This document shows, piece by piece, positions 43,800-55,581 of a stretch of DNA of 64,000 nucleotides (position 1 is its first letter; each line of letters starts with the position of its first letter). This stretch comes from Apostichopus japonicus. Lineage: Eukaryota > Echinodermata > Holothuroidea > Aspidochirotida > Stichopodidae. The stretch lies in the NCBI RefSeq assembly GCF_037975245.1, contig NC_092562.1, forward strand, positions 30,020,054 to 30,084,053, given 5' to 3'. The position numbers and the translations under genes were made by a program. A model generated the notes under the pieces. That model had not been told where the DNA came from and did not search any database. It was given only the letters and a program-made list of their open reading frames with translations.

Positions 43800-45810
43800 T
43801 CATAGTGCAGCTATAAGAGCATCTAAAAGAGCTTCGTCAGCTGATTCTTCGTTAGTATGAAACCTTGAGTTAACAAGTAAATCTTTGAGATTTTGGGCCC
43901 TTTTGTAGGCAAGAATAGGTTCTTTTGGAAACAGTTTGGATAATTCCGCGTGTTGCGAGATTAAGTGCCAATGTTTCAAAAGTGCTTCTTTCAAATGCGT
44001 GGTTTTGATATGGGGTGTATAGGTACAGTAAGCTTGAACACCAGTGGTGGTTCCTTTTGTTTAGGTTTGGTAGTGAGGTATTGCCCACGGTTTTCAAATT
44101 TTATGCCTTTCGTGGCTAAGGCAATTTCCTCTTTCTTATAGTTACGGAGTAACAGTTTCTCTGTGAACGCGTTCTTTTTCTGTAAGAAATCAGTCTCATT
44201 GTTACAGAGACGTGCGTATCGTAATACTTCCCCTTTAATGAAGCCTTTAAAAGTGGCAAGTGGGTGTGCAGAGTTTCTGTCGAGGTATTGGAAGGTTTCC
44301 GTGGGTTTGGTGTAGACTTTGGTGTCTAATAACCCATTGGTTTCGAACCTTGGACCTTTGAAGATTTCCAAATATGTACCTCGGTGTGTGATATTTCTAC
44401 CGTAAACTTTAAGAAGCGGTGAATATCATTCAACCTGTTTACTAGTTGTTCAAGTTTCTGATGTGTACCGTCGTAGAGCAATAGAATGTCATCTCTATAG
44501 CGGAGCCATTTTAAGATTTTATTATCTGTCGGTAAAATCTGGTTTTCAAGTCTATGCATGACGATATCGCAGATTTCCGGAGAGGCTTGGCTACCCATAG
44601 CGCAACCGATCTTTTGTAGATAGAATTGGTTATTGAACTCGAAACAGTTTCTTGTTAAGAAAAGTTCAATTAGTTTGCGCATGGGTATGGAAGATATTTT
44701 ATTTATTCCATATTCGCTTTTTTCCTCCTTTTCATAGACTTCTTGACATACTGTATATTTAAAGCCTCCGCTTGGGGAGTATTGGTATACATGGCGACGA
44801 CATCGAGTGTAGCAAGTACTAATGTTTTTGGTAGTGGGGTGGCTACCAACATTTTTAGAATGTGATTTGTGTCTTTCACATAAGTGCTTTGTTTTAATAC
44901 AATAGGAAGCAAGAAATAGTCCACAAATTCCGATATGTTTGGTCAGTGATCCGTTTCTGCTTATTATCGGTCTGCCGGCAAATTTTGAGTTAGCCGGGGG
45001 TGCTTTATGAATTTTTGGTAGCACATTTATGACCGGTGTGCGGATCTTGTGGCTATATGGTACCAAATACTCGAAGGTGCTTTTATCGATTTCTTTTGCA
45101 GAGAACATTTCTATTAGTGTTTCCTGGACTAAACTTTTAGTTTGAAATGTCAGATCACTTTCTAACTTTTCGTAGTGGTGACTAGCTAATTGCCTTTCAA
45201 TTTCGGCTGGATAGTCTGAGTGATTCATTATAGCAATGCCTCTACCTTTATCGAAGGGTTTGACAATAATAGAGCGGTCAATTTTAATTGCATTTAGTGC
45301 AAAAAGCTCCGCTTTGTGTGTGTTGCAATTGGCGTTTCGGATAGTAACACATGCTATTTCTGTTTGTGTTGCTTCCAAATAGTCCTCTAGGTTTTTACTA
45401 AAAGTCATGTTAGGTGACCATGTAGAGGGGAGACAAAATTTTGTAAACCCTTTTTGCTTTTTGTTTTGCATGACGAAGCGGATTCTCATTTTTCTTTTTA
45501 GGTCTTTCAATGACTTGAGAAGATCACTTCGTTTAGGTTTTTCTGGAGTTGCTATGAACTTCAGACCTTTTCCCAGCGCAATAAACTCTATATTGGACAT
45601 GTTTCTGTCTGATAGGTTCTTTACGAACTTTTTAAGTGTTTCAGCTTCTTTTCGAAGACATTGGGCTTTTGAGTGACTACTTGTAGTCTGTAGCTCCCTG
45701 TTGGTGGTGCAGAATTTTTCGGAGCTTTTAGTAGCTTTCACTGATCGGACATATTTGCGTTTTTTAGACAACGAGGAAAGGGGAAGAGAGAGAGAAAGTA
45801 CATTTTGCAT
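43800..45810 (-). pseudogene. PLE reverse transcriptase with frameshifts
   Basis: The main frame 44326-45810 shows the N-terminal region and the RT: 'IIVKPFDKGRGIAIMNHSDY', 'VINVLPKIHKAPPANSK' and 'GRPIISRNGSLTKHI', later 'IGCAMGSQASPEICDIVM' and the catalytic 'KWLRYRDDILLLYDG' (RDD near 44490). Between about 44930 and 44700 the true sequence is in another frame ('DYFLLPIVLKQSTYVKD', 'TLDVVAMYTNTPQAEAL'), so two frameshifts compensate. A further shift near 44340 leads to 43991-44371 ('DTKVYTKPTETFQYLDRNSA', 'GEVLRYARLCNNETDFLQKK') and then to 43800-43994 ('EPILAYKRAQNLKDLLVNSR'). At least four frameshifts; inactive copy. Confidence 0.88.
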
Positions 45811-45972
45811 GTTGAAGGAGAGGAAGGTAGCTCTTTCTGAAAAATTTGGTGGCCCTAAAAAGAGCCGTTTTTATCGAGCAAACTCCTACGTCTACCTTTT
45901 GTAAGGTTGCTTTCTGTGATTTGCCTTTTGGTCGGCGCGATACTCTGGATAAGCAGTGGATAAGCAGTTTGC

Positions 45973-46119
45973 TAACAGTTTTATTTTAATTTTAATAATA
46001 TATTTACTATAAATTACAAATCAGTGAAGGACAATTGATGTTGAATGTCCTTTATGTCTCCATTTATGTAGATAAAACAAACACTGGCAATAAGAATAAC
46101 AATAGATAGTGAGTGACAT
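45973..46119. repeat. Direct repeat flanking Penelope-like element, right
   Basis: Second copy of the 150 bp repeat described at 43306-43458. It is preceded by ggataagcagtttgc, a word also present at 31015-31030, and followed by unrelated intron. Confidence 0.9.
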
Positions 46120-48179
46120 TTGTATTCAAGATTATCAATGTTAAAAACTAAAAACTTGCTATTCAGACATGTTTCACTCCACAGAAACAGTCTTTACTTC
46201 AACCATTAACCCCCTTTTTATAGATATCTAGAGCTTAAAGTTCACACAAGTCTGTAATGTATGTGTGTGTGTAGCTTACAGTAACACAGAAACACAATAT
46301 GAAATGGCCTACTGTAGTTTTGGTGGGCAATATGGAAATGGCCCTGCTTCCTTATCTTAGTTGACATGTCCCTTAGCTCTACAGGTCTGAGATATATTAG
46401 TTCTTAGGTCTTTAAATTTGCTTTTACCTATCCTCACTTTTTTGTTAACACATACTCAAGACATTGGAATATATGGTGCAGAAAATCCAGGAAGCAATGT
46501 ATAGGCTACCACTGTAGTGCATAGTAAGGAAGAAGGGATCAGCTGTACTCTTGCTTATAGCAGTTAAAAATGTGTTTATGTAAAGGCTACTATAATATTA
46601 CAGAGATGAAAATATTATGAACACATTCTTGTGAAAAACAAATTTAATTACATACAATTTTAATAATCAAACTTAAAAGCTATAACATTAAGGTGGTTAC
46701 ATTCTGTGCATAAAGATAGAAATTTTGAACATGCCATTGCTGCCATGAATCATATTAGATATCATATAATTACTAGAGTGAATTCAAAGAAGGATAATAG
46801 GCAGCCATGTGTGACATAAACAGTATTTTGTCAACACGAAGCCATGCATGGTTGTCTAGCGTGGTTCTAACTGCCAAAAGTTTGCAAGGCAATTCGATAT
46901 AAAAGCTTCTGTTGGATACAAGCCAGTTATCTTCATAAATTACCTATTCATGCAGTAGACAGGGGTTCCTGAGCTTTTTTATATATAGAACTGAACAATA
47001 TGGGACTACCAACTACTGTGTAACCACCACAAGAGTACATTGTGTTAAGTATTTCATGTAAGAATGTAGTATAGGATGAGATACTGATATAACTAAAGTG
47101 TGTATATAGGCAAACAGTTTAGACTGACTGTTGAGTATACTGACATCTTCATGACTGACACAATTCTTTAAATGTACATATCTCGTTTACTTATTTTTGT
47201 TTCAGATAACATTCATTAAGCTATGGAATCCATATGACATGTGTACGCCTGAATGTGTTTGTATGGTATGCCTTGCTCATAACATGATTTCAAGATCTAA
47301 AAAGATAATGGATCTCTTTTGGATCATACAGATTCCCAGAATAGAACTAGATAAAGTTATTTACAAAATGTCAGGTTATAAGGCTGAGGGTAGAAGAATG
47401 TTAACAAAGTCATATTGTTAACAAATATGTTTAAAATTTGGTCTGTAGAACCTTGCAAGGTTCTCATGAGATTTGCATAATATCAAGGATAGCATGTTGT
47501 ATGTTTAACATTTGGTCCGTAGAGCATTTGCATTGCATAAATAATAACATGTATGTTTCAATAGCTTTGGTGTGTCTGTAGAGCCTTTGAATTAAATCAA
47601 GGTCAATATGTTGTTTAAGATTTGGTATGTAGACCCTTTGCATCAAATCAAGGATAACATGTTCTATGTTTAAGATTTGGTCCGAAGAGTCTGTATTGTA
47701 TTACATAAAAAAATAGCATGTTGTAGGTTTAAATAGCTGTGGTCTGTAATACCTTTGAAATTAAATGAAGGATAGCATGTTGCATGTTTATAATTTGGTC
47801 TGTATAGAACCTTTGCATTGCACCAAGGATAGCATGATTTAGGTTTTTTTTTTTTTTTAGTATAGCCTTTGTATGTTATGGGGGGGGGGGGAGTATGTTT
47901 ATGAATTGATCTGTAGAACCTTTGTATTACATCATGTACAGAATGTCTTATATTTGGATAAATTTGGTAGCTAGAACCTTTGTATTTCATCAATGATAGA
48001 ATGTTGTATTTTTAAATACAGTGGATACAATAACACTTTTATATACATCGTGAATAACATGCTAAGGACGACAAACAAAATATATGAAACAAGAAAGTAC
48101 AAATTGTATGCACTAAATTAATCTCTGTAAATTGATTCATCAATGCTACTGATATATTTTTCACTCCTTTACATTTAAG
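46120..48179 (+). other. Intron end with relic exon and tandem repeat
   Basis: 46120-47195 shows no feature. Around 47206-47260, after a tttcag acceptor-like site, the sequence resembles the start of the exon at 48180 (tggaatccatatgac against tggagtccacctgac, then ATGTG/TGAATGT words), but it has an in-frame stop; probably a decayed EGF exon. 47420-48010 is a degenerate tandem repeat. Confidence 0.45.
47420..48010. repeat. Degenerate tandem repeat, ~60 bp unit
   Basis: The unit 'tttggtctgtagaacctttg' plus 'catt-atcaaggatagcatg' and 'ttgtatgttta' recurs about nine times with spacing near 60 bp and much divergence. It fills the space just upstream of the exon at 48180. A T run and a G run interrupt it near 47845-47890. 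Confidence 0.75.
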
Positions 48180-48314
48180 AATGTCCAGAGAACATGTGGA
48201 GTCCACCTGACTGTACTAATACATGTGAACCTTGTATCAACGGAGGAGTTTGCTCAGATTTAACTGGTCTGTGTCTTTGTCCTCCTGGATTCAGTGGAAA
48301 CAATTGTGAACACA
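48180..48314 (+). CDS. RPTP-like receptor exon: EGF-like module
   Basis: The acceptor is tttaag, the donor gtaagt; 135 bp, phase 1-1. It encodes [20 protein letters not shown] then [20 protein letters not shown] and NCEH: a classic EGF pattern with C-x-C and a 'PPGFSGNNC' end. The entry bases AA after the G of exon 15943 give Glu. The leading 'CP...W...C' part resembles the Tie-type variant in which EGF repeats carry extra N-terminal cysteines. Confidence 0.88.
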
Positions 48315-50268
48315 GTAAGTAACGCACAATGCACGATTTTTGCATTCGATCGTATTATTATCATTAATAATCTGTACCTCCAGGAGAAAAGGGCTGTCGA
48401 TAATGATGACATTACACAAAAGTTAAGTGTCTGAGTTTAATTTTATTGATTGCTCATTCGTTCCATCAGAATGGGCCCTTTTCTCTTAAATAACTGTTGC
48501 CAGAAGCCTTTTTCAAGTTAGATGTAGTTTCTTTAGATAATTAATGATCTCCTTCAGATTGACTCTCTTCCTTCTTCAGTGGCATGACAAGAACATCTGA
48601 TGTATATATAGAAATTATGAATGTAATACATCGTAACTAAATTTGGTGCCCAAAAACATGCTGTTGTTTGCAGGAATACCTTTTTTATTGGTCACTTTGA
48701 GCCCCTAATGTACGTATTGACCAAAACCTTCATGAAATTAAGAGCCATTTACATGATCATTAATTACTCTTTGACTTATCTTCAATTTTCAGCATGCAAC
48801 ATAGCTGGGTAGGAATGTTTTTGGTCAGATTGCAAACCTGATCAGTTTTTATAATTTAATTTTGCCAGACACCTAGTAAATGTATGTTATGATCTGACAT
48901 TTCATTGGATTATGCATATTTCTTGAACTTTATCCCTCGGAATGATTTTAATCAGATTTAGCTTCTGTTCTGTTAGAGCTGACATTATCCAGCCTTGATC
49001 ATGTTTGCATCACCAGTTTATGGCAGGAATGTCTCGGTCAGATTGTGTCACTATGTGTGTCATCGTGGCTTCTGGTTGATGCCATGGTTACCTTGATCAT
49101 TATCAGTGCCGTCGTGCCCATTGGGGTCCGAGGGGGGCACAGGTCCCCCAAATTTTGTCAAAGGTGTCATAAAATTTTGTCATAATTTAAAAAAAAAAAA
49201 AATTTAAATCGAAAAGTAGACTAAATAGTCAATTGCTCTTTGATGGTCGTTGCGGATTTTCCACACACTTCAAAGACGCGCGGAAGCGTGCAAGCAGACT
49301 GCCATTGACTCATTTTGGAACCTAACTCAGCGAGGTTGAATGAGAACAGTTTCAGCAACTGAATTTCTTGTAGGGCCTACGAGAAATGGGGCTTCTGTTG
49401 ACTGCTTGGTCAATGGTTGTTGATTGTTGATATTCAGTCAATCGAAACAGATAAATAATAACTGGTTGATAACTAATGGACCAAATATGCCCTCACGCTG
49501 CCATCGTTGAACAATATTATATATACGTAGTCCCAGAGTAAGTGCAACCCTTTACATTTGCCAAAGTCAGTCAATTTTCCATGAAAAAAATGGCAAATTT
49601 TTAAATTGTTTTCTAAGCCTGTAACAAAGTTCGTAAAGTTAAGATTAATGTAGTGAACAGAGATCATGGGACTCCATGTGAACTTCTTCTTAAGTAATGC
49701 AATCAGTTCGCTAAAAAGTCCACCAGGATTAATTTCCTCATGATCTGATATGTAGTTTCGAAAAAAAATGATTAATAATAATCATTTCAAATTCAGTCAC
49801 AATTAACCTGGAAAATAATCACTTTGTTATCGCACGTTTTACCTTAGATTTCACTACTTTCACTTTTTCTGCCCATGTTTTCAAACGGCATAGCTTTTTC
49901 TTCACCCAGTCACCACTTCTCATGGGCATGGGCGGCGATCATGGATCAGCCAACACAAACATTTTTCGATTTCTTCAATTTTGGGCACTTCTGGGAGACG
50001 AGGATTTGGTAAACTGAGGAATAAATGGCGGAAATTTTTATCAATTTTAGGGGTGTTGCTTACTGCCATAAGGCACAGGAAGTGCCGTTTCCTGCAATTA
50101 TATCTGAGGGGTCTGCCAGACGAAAATTTTTCTTGTACGCTGCGCGCCAACCTGTGGTGGCACTCCACTTAGATAGTCATCACCTGCTCACAGGCCCCTC
50201 CCCCAAACTTTATTTTTGCACAACGCCCCTGATCATTATTAATTCTTGTATCATGTTTTCATCAACAG
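48315..50268 (+). other. Intron with decayed exon start
   Basis: 48998-49052 resembles the acceptor and first codons of the next exon: 'catgtttgcatcaccag' then tttatggcaggaatgtctcg and gtcaga, against catgttttcatcaacag and ttcatggcaggaatgtcttt. After about 40 bp the similarity stops. Another weaker match (ggaatgtttttggtcagatt) is at 48811. The stretch 49130-50200 contains no recognisable gene. Confidence 0.55.
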
Positions 50269-50424
50269 TTCATGGCAGGAATGTCTTTGGTCAGAATGCT
50301 GAGTATAAATGTGACGATTCTGGTGATGTCCATGCTGATGGATGTCAGGGTGCAATCATCTGTTATCCTGATCCTCTTGGCTGTTTCTGTCCTGCTGGCT
50401 ATAAAGGATTAAACTGTACAGAAG
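50269..50424 (+). CDS. RPTP-like receptor exon: EGF-like module with Tie-type spacing
   Basis: The acceptor is atcaacag, the donor gtatca; 156 bp, phase 1-1. It encodes 'HGRNVFGQNAEYKCDDSGDV', 'HADGCQGAIICYPDPLGCFC' and 'PAGYKGLNCTE'. The 'FGQN' opening and the 'GCFCPAGYKGLNC' ending are those of EGF-like repeats in Tie receptors and related invertebrate proteins; the first cysteine, normally after FGQN, is replaced. The exit base G joins AG of the next exon to give Glu. Confidence 0.88.
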
Positions 50425-50664
50425 GTATCAATAATACTTTGTTCATAAGAAAGTATAACAAACAGGTGTTGAGTTTATTAGAATAGTCACCAATACAATT
50501 GCTTAGAGTAAATGATAGGCTGTAGATACAGACTCTATAACGATGAGGTCTTCCTTTCTTTTTTATCATGTTTAAATTATTTTCCTGATGTATGTTTCAA
50601 TTTGGAAACATTAGTGTTAATCATATTAGTAAAACATGTGTTAGCTGCACTGTTGTTAACAACA

Positions 50665-51098
50665 CTTTTGGCATATGAACATCAAGTTAGGTTATCTTAA
50701 GCTAGATATGAACATACATGTCATACTACTTAATTTATACACTGTAATTATTTTTTTTCTGATACATGTGGTTTCTTTGTTGTTGAAACGTGGTATGAAA
50801 TTTTGGTCCTGACTGTGAATTTGCTCTTTATATTTTATTTGAAAAAGCTGCCCAAAGGAAGATATTACATTCATATTGGTGGTAGCATTGCATTTTTTAA
50901 CGAGTCGTAAAGCGGCAAGGAGCTATACCCTTTTATCTTTCAATGCTGACAATAGTTTCAATGGTGTTAGTAGTGTCATAATTCAATAGACTCCATTTGT
51001 GGCTTCTGTTTTTGGTAGAGACAGCTTCCTGATATTTGAAATAAGGGAGATCATCCAATTATCCATTCTGTAAAATTGGAAGAAATGTCAATTTTTAT
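50665..51098 (+). repeat. Second copy of duplicated intron, left part
   Basis: Matches 10130-10584, with the same order of landmarks ('ggtttctttgttgttgaaac', 'ctttcaatgctgacaatag', 'gagacagcttcctgatattt', 'attctgtaaaattggaagaa'). It is cut at 51098 by insertion R2 copy B and continues at 52936. Confidence 0.9.
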
Positions 51099-52935
51099 CT
51101 CAATACATTACATGTATAGAGATATTGTAACAGTAAGTGGGACTCTCTCTTCTCTTAAAAATTTTTCAGCGTCTTCATATAAAGTTCTTTTTCTCTGGAA
51201 TTTTCAGAGCAAGCATATATCATATAGGCCAACAAAAGTTACTATTTTTTATTCGAGAATTTTATCTCATTCTATGACTTTTTCACCGATTTATGTCCAA
51301 ATCGGGCCAATTTGGACCGAAATACAGTTTAAACAACCCATTTTTGCACGCTCCAAAACTTATGTTTTATGAAAGAGAATAGAATAGAATTGTCTGTCAA
51401 CAGTGGTATCGTCTAAGATAGGGTCCTATGTATTATATATTTTATTAACATTTTAAACTTTCATTTGTTGTTTACAGGTAGGTATTAATAAGAATTTTAC
51501 TAGCTGTATATGATATTTTGTGGCTTTTATTTGCTTTATTTGATGTTTAAATGAAATAAAATGATTTTTCTTCTTGAAACAATACTGAGCTGCCGCCCCT
51601 ACTTTTAGTAAAAAGGTCCGTTTTTGATTATTAAGCCCCGCCCCCAAGTCTGTTTTGTAGCAGATTGGCTATGACTCATGGCAGCTACATGTTAGATATA
51701 CGAAAATGGCTACCCTCGCGACCAATTGTCTGTACTGTAGTTAGGTACGCCAGGTGTAGTTTATTGCATGCTAATTACATATTATACAAATTCTGTACTG
51801 CTGAATTCTACGTAGGCTAGTGCATTTAATGTATATTAGGCCTTCGTTTTTGTAACATTCATTTAAGGATAGTACTGGTGTTCAGGTAGCTATTCAGAGC
51901 AAGGGCCATGATAAGTTTGATTGCCCTTCATGTATTTTGTATAATTACGTATACACATTCTTGTATTTCTGAAGGCTACTTACTGTAGGCCTAGTGCATT
52001 TAAAAAAATATATATATAGGCCTAGGCCCCCTAGGCCTATTAGGCTTTCAGTGATAGCCACATTAGCATTGTACTGGTGTTCAGACAGCTTTTCCTAGGA
52101 AGGACCAGGGTAAGTTTGTTGATGGGTACGTATAAAAGAGGAGCAGGCCATAGCATCACAACTTTTATAAGACTAAAAATTGTATAAGGTTATGTTTTAT
52201 TTATAAGGATGTAAGATGTATAAGGTTATAAGAAGTATGTTTAGCTTTCTTTTGAACCTGTAATGTTTGACATCAAATGTATAAAGAATTAAAATAAAAT
52301 AACAAAATGGAGAGGAACTGAGGTGGCTATTAGGGGAGGAGGAGGCCACCCATCACTTGCATATAAAAACTTGTAATCTTCTTTTACATTATTTTTTTCC
52401 AAGCCATAAATCCATGAAATCTTCATGTCAGAAAAATTGAGATGGAAAAACGTGGGTTGTTTTGATATCTAGAAGTGGACACAGTTTTGATGGTAGTCAC
52501 CACTACAGTCTACAGTAACATACAGTAGGTCAATAGGCCTAGCTCTCAAGGCAGGCATCAAGAATATGGTCGAGTTGTTCGCCTCTTCTAATTTGGCCGT
52601 TGTAATTGACGTCAAACTATATGACCAAAAAGTCCAACAGAGACTGACCCAAGATGAAGGATACCACATAAAAAACAAGTTCTTAAATATTCTATGACAT
52701 TACTAAACCTTGCAACGTCGTTCTTTCGACTAACAGGCAATGAGCGCTAAAGGCAAGACTAGCAGGATAAAGTGTAACCTGCAGAGACTATTCGTGGCAA
52801 AGTAGCAAAAATGCAAGTTATATATTTGTTGTACCATGATTGATATTGATAATTGTAGAGACAGAGCAAAGATTTGAAATTAGGAATCAAAATTAAAACT
52901 TCCAGTATTGAGATACTGCATCATTGATGCTCTTG
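51099..52935 (+). mobile_element. 1.84 kb insertion, repeat family R2 copy B
   Basis: The first copy of the duplicated intron reads ttttatgactagg at 10580-10592. Here the same text is split into tttttat at 51092-51098 and tatgactagg from 52936, with 1837 bp between, which suggests a 3 bp TAT target duplication. The inserted sequence starts ctcaatacattac, ends gatgctcttg, and is related at both ends to 34989-37334. No protein or terminal inverted repeat is visible. It arose after the exon duplication. Confidence 0.8.
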
Positions 52936-53152
52936 TATGACTAGGTACTGTACCTTGTAGGAAGTTTGTTGACTTTCATTGATAGTACACATACTATCAC
53001 TTTGCACATTACAGGTCTCTCAGAAAGATTATTTTAGCAGTGTAGATCATATCTGGAATGTGTGCTCTTTAGTTTTCTGATATCACAACCATGTTTCAGT
53101 ACTTCATCAGCAATGTCATGACTTACATTTTACCTTCTTCAATTCTTTCCAG

Positions 53153-53287
53153 AGTGTGAAACAGGGACGTTTGGTGCTAACTGTAAACAGGAGTGTCATT
53201 GTGCAGATAACACTCTCTGTGCTTTAGACACAGGTGTGTGTGAAAATAACCAATGCGAGGATGGCTGGACAGGAATAAACTGTCAAT
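53153..53287 (+). CDS. RPTP-like receptor exon: EGF/laminin-like module (copy 2)
   Basis: The acceptor is ctttccag, the donor gtgagt; 135 bp, phase 1-1. It is identical to exon 10796-10930 except for three bases, all changing the residue: Gly to Asp in 'CAGN/CADN', Arg to Thr and Thr to Ile in 'GWRGTNC/GWTGINC'. The eight cysteines are unchanged. The upstream intron is also duplicated; the downstream introns are unrelated. Exit base T joins TT of the next exon as Phe. Confidence 0.88.
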
Positions 53288-54723
53288 GTGAGTTAGACAG
53301 GCTATAGAGAAAATCCCTTTATGGTTGTAAATTTTGTGCCCCCTTCTTCGGAATTACGCAAACTTTACAACAGCGATTTTCCTTTAGTATCTGCACCCTA
53401 AATTAATCAACAAGTATCATTTTCTTGTCACGTGTAGAAAATAGAAGAAGAATTTTTGCCATCTCACTTAGGTTGGAAGAACTGCTATACATTAAAATGA
53501 GGAATGTTCATAGGACAATGTATTAATGATTTCTTCTATAGGTTTGTAGTGATTCAAATTGCCTGCAATGTAAGTTAAGATACATATTTGGCACAGACAT
53601 GTACACATTTTAGTTTCATACTGTTTGAAAATGGAAATAAGTATTGATATGTTTCTTCCAACTTTTGAAGCCTGATCATAGTACTCCTAATATTATCATC
53701 CTCACTTGTTGGGTGGATGGAGAGGGGGTCAATGTGAGGGATGGGAGTAGGACAGGGTATGGATAAATGACCATCACTTCAACAGAAAGAAATGTTTTAT
53801 GTTTGGCTGATGTCAAGAGGGTGTGATTAATCAAGAACAGATAGACAGAATTGTTTGCAACTTTGTACTAATTCGTTTTTGACCATTTATTCAAATCATT
53901 AAATCAAACCATTACTTAAAGCATTGCTTTGGGTTTCCAGTACACGTTGCAACATAGTTGATCAATAGTTTATACTTAACTCTAAAATCTATTGTATATC
54001 CGTTGTGTATCTATTCAGTTATTAGTGGTTTTACCAAACAGGTGTGTAATTGGGGGAGGGAATTCAGGGATGGGGCAAGTGGAATTTTACAGACCCAAGA
54101 TTTTGGAATGTTAAATATCGTCATATTATGACTAAAACAACCATAATCCATGTAGAGATATAGGAATAGCTCAACATTTGTTGTAAGTAGTGGTCGATAC
54201 CACTCTTCTTCCTGTGGTGTTCTTTGTGTCTGAGTAATGTTTCCTTTATAATGTATAAATTATGAATCCACAGAAGAAAAACTACTACTGATAAGTGAAC
54301 TTTCTCATCATATCATATTTCTGAGGACAGAGAAGATTTTAAAAGGAATGTAAAGCTGTGTGATGTAATGGCTGCTTTCAGTCCATAATAGCTACCCTTG
54401 AAGATGTTTACTCTAGTTTCTTACCCTCGATTTGATCTAGGTTTAAACTCTCAGAACAATGTGATTTCAGCCACTAGATGTCTTCATAACATGCATGTAG
54501 ATAGAGCCAACTTGGAAAATTCTCATATTTACTTATGATTGGCTCTTTGGCAAATCTGTATTCCATACACTTTTCCCCAGCATTACATGGAGTCCCGTTT
54601 TTGCACAATAACAGTATCAAGAATTCCTAGACAAGTCAACATGAGTGAACATTCTCCATTATAGTATGTCATGGCTTTGGAGGTTGCACTCTTATTATGT
54701 TATTATTTTTTTTATGGTGCCAG
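53288..54723 (+). other. Intron, no recognised features
   Basis: AT-rich intron of the receptor gene with no match to the repeat families seen elsewhere in the window and no coding potential that I recognise. Confidence 0.5.
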
Positions 54724-54864
54724 TTAATTGCCCTGTTGGTTTTTATGGTGTCGTCTGCAACCTACCCTGCTCTTGCCTAAGTAGAGAGGATGCATGCAGT
54801 AAAGTTGAGGCTAACTGTGCCAATGGGTGTGCTGCACCCTGGACTGGGATAGCGTGTGACCAGG
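54724..54864 (+). CDS. RPTP-like receptor exon: EGF-like module
   Basis: The acceptor is ggtgccag, the donor gtaaag; 141 bp, phase 1-1. It encodes 'NCPVGFYGVVCNLPCSCLSR', 'EDACSKVEANCANGCAAPWT' and 'GIACDQG': eight cysteines in EGF/laminin spacing, with 'GFYGVVC' opening and 'PWTGIAC' closing. It is the last EGF module before the membrane-proximal Ig-like exon. The exit base G joins AC of the next exon as Asp. Confidence 0.87.
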
Positions 54865-55581
54865 GTAAAGTATTATCCATTTGTACAAACAGCATCTCAA
54901 CTCTGTGCTTCAACCTTCATACTGTTAGCTTCTCAAAACCACTCATTATTGAATCATGGAGCAGTCCTTGATAGTAATTAATTTGGCAATTTAGTGTACA
55001 TTTTAAAGAAATTATTAATGTAAACCAATAAACGTTGATACATGATTGTTCAGTTAAGTTGGAATCCTGTATTCACATGAATGATTAGCACTTTCTAGTT
55101 CTTTCAAATTATATTAGACATACTCAGCTTTAAAGGAATCCATTGATTTATATGAAGATATAGTACAGGCAAAGTTATTGGAAAAACCGATAAGTCTAGT
55201 TACATGTAGTCCTAGACCTCTGAGATGGGAGTGTTTTTAATAAACTGTTGAGGCATATCAAGGCATGCGGTGAAATCATCATTAGGTATATTAAATGGAA
55301 GGGTTTTAAGGGTCTTGATAACATCATAAGCTAGTAAAATGACAGCCCCATTGTAGAACACTTGATTTTATTTTTACTTTCAAATTTTCCTAGTACTAAA
55401 TACTTCATCATTGACAATTCTCCACACTCCTTCAAGATGCCTTTCACATATCATTGACATATTTAACAACAATTTACATCAATATGAAAAAAAAACATCA
55501 AAGCAATTATAGGATAAATTTTTATCTTGTTGAACACATATAAATTATTCTAAACGAACAACTTATAATTCTTTATTCCAG
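54865..55581 (+). other. Intron, no recognised features
   Basis: Short AT-rich intron, no repeats or coding signals recognised. Confidence 0.5.

Larger units (their letters stand above)
43459..45972 (-). mobile_element. Penelope-like retroelement (PLE)
   Basis: The reverse transcriptase frames read from 45810 to 43800 on the - strand and belong to the Penelope-like group (see the coding entry). The element is bracketed by 150 bp direct repeats. Downstream of the reading frame a hammerhead-like motif lies at 43663-43715. I see no GIY-YIG endonuclease after the last recognisable residue; the frame stops at 43800, so the element may be EN-less or truncated. The clade cannot be settled. Confidence 0.85.

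Noticed and set aside
47190-47421. 75-codon frame as a functional EGF exon
   Set aside because: Read from the tttcag acceptor in the phase of the other exons it meets a stop after four codons; listed only as a relic.
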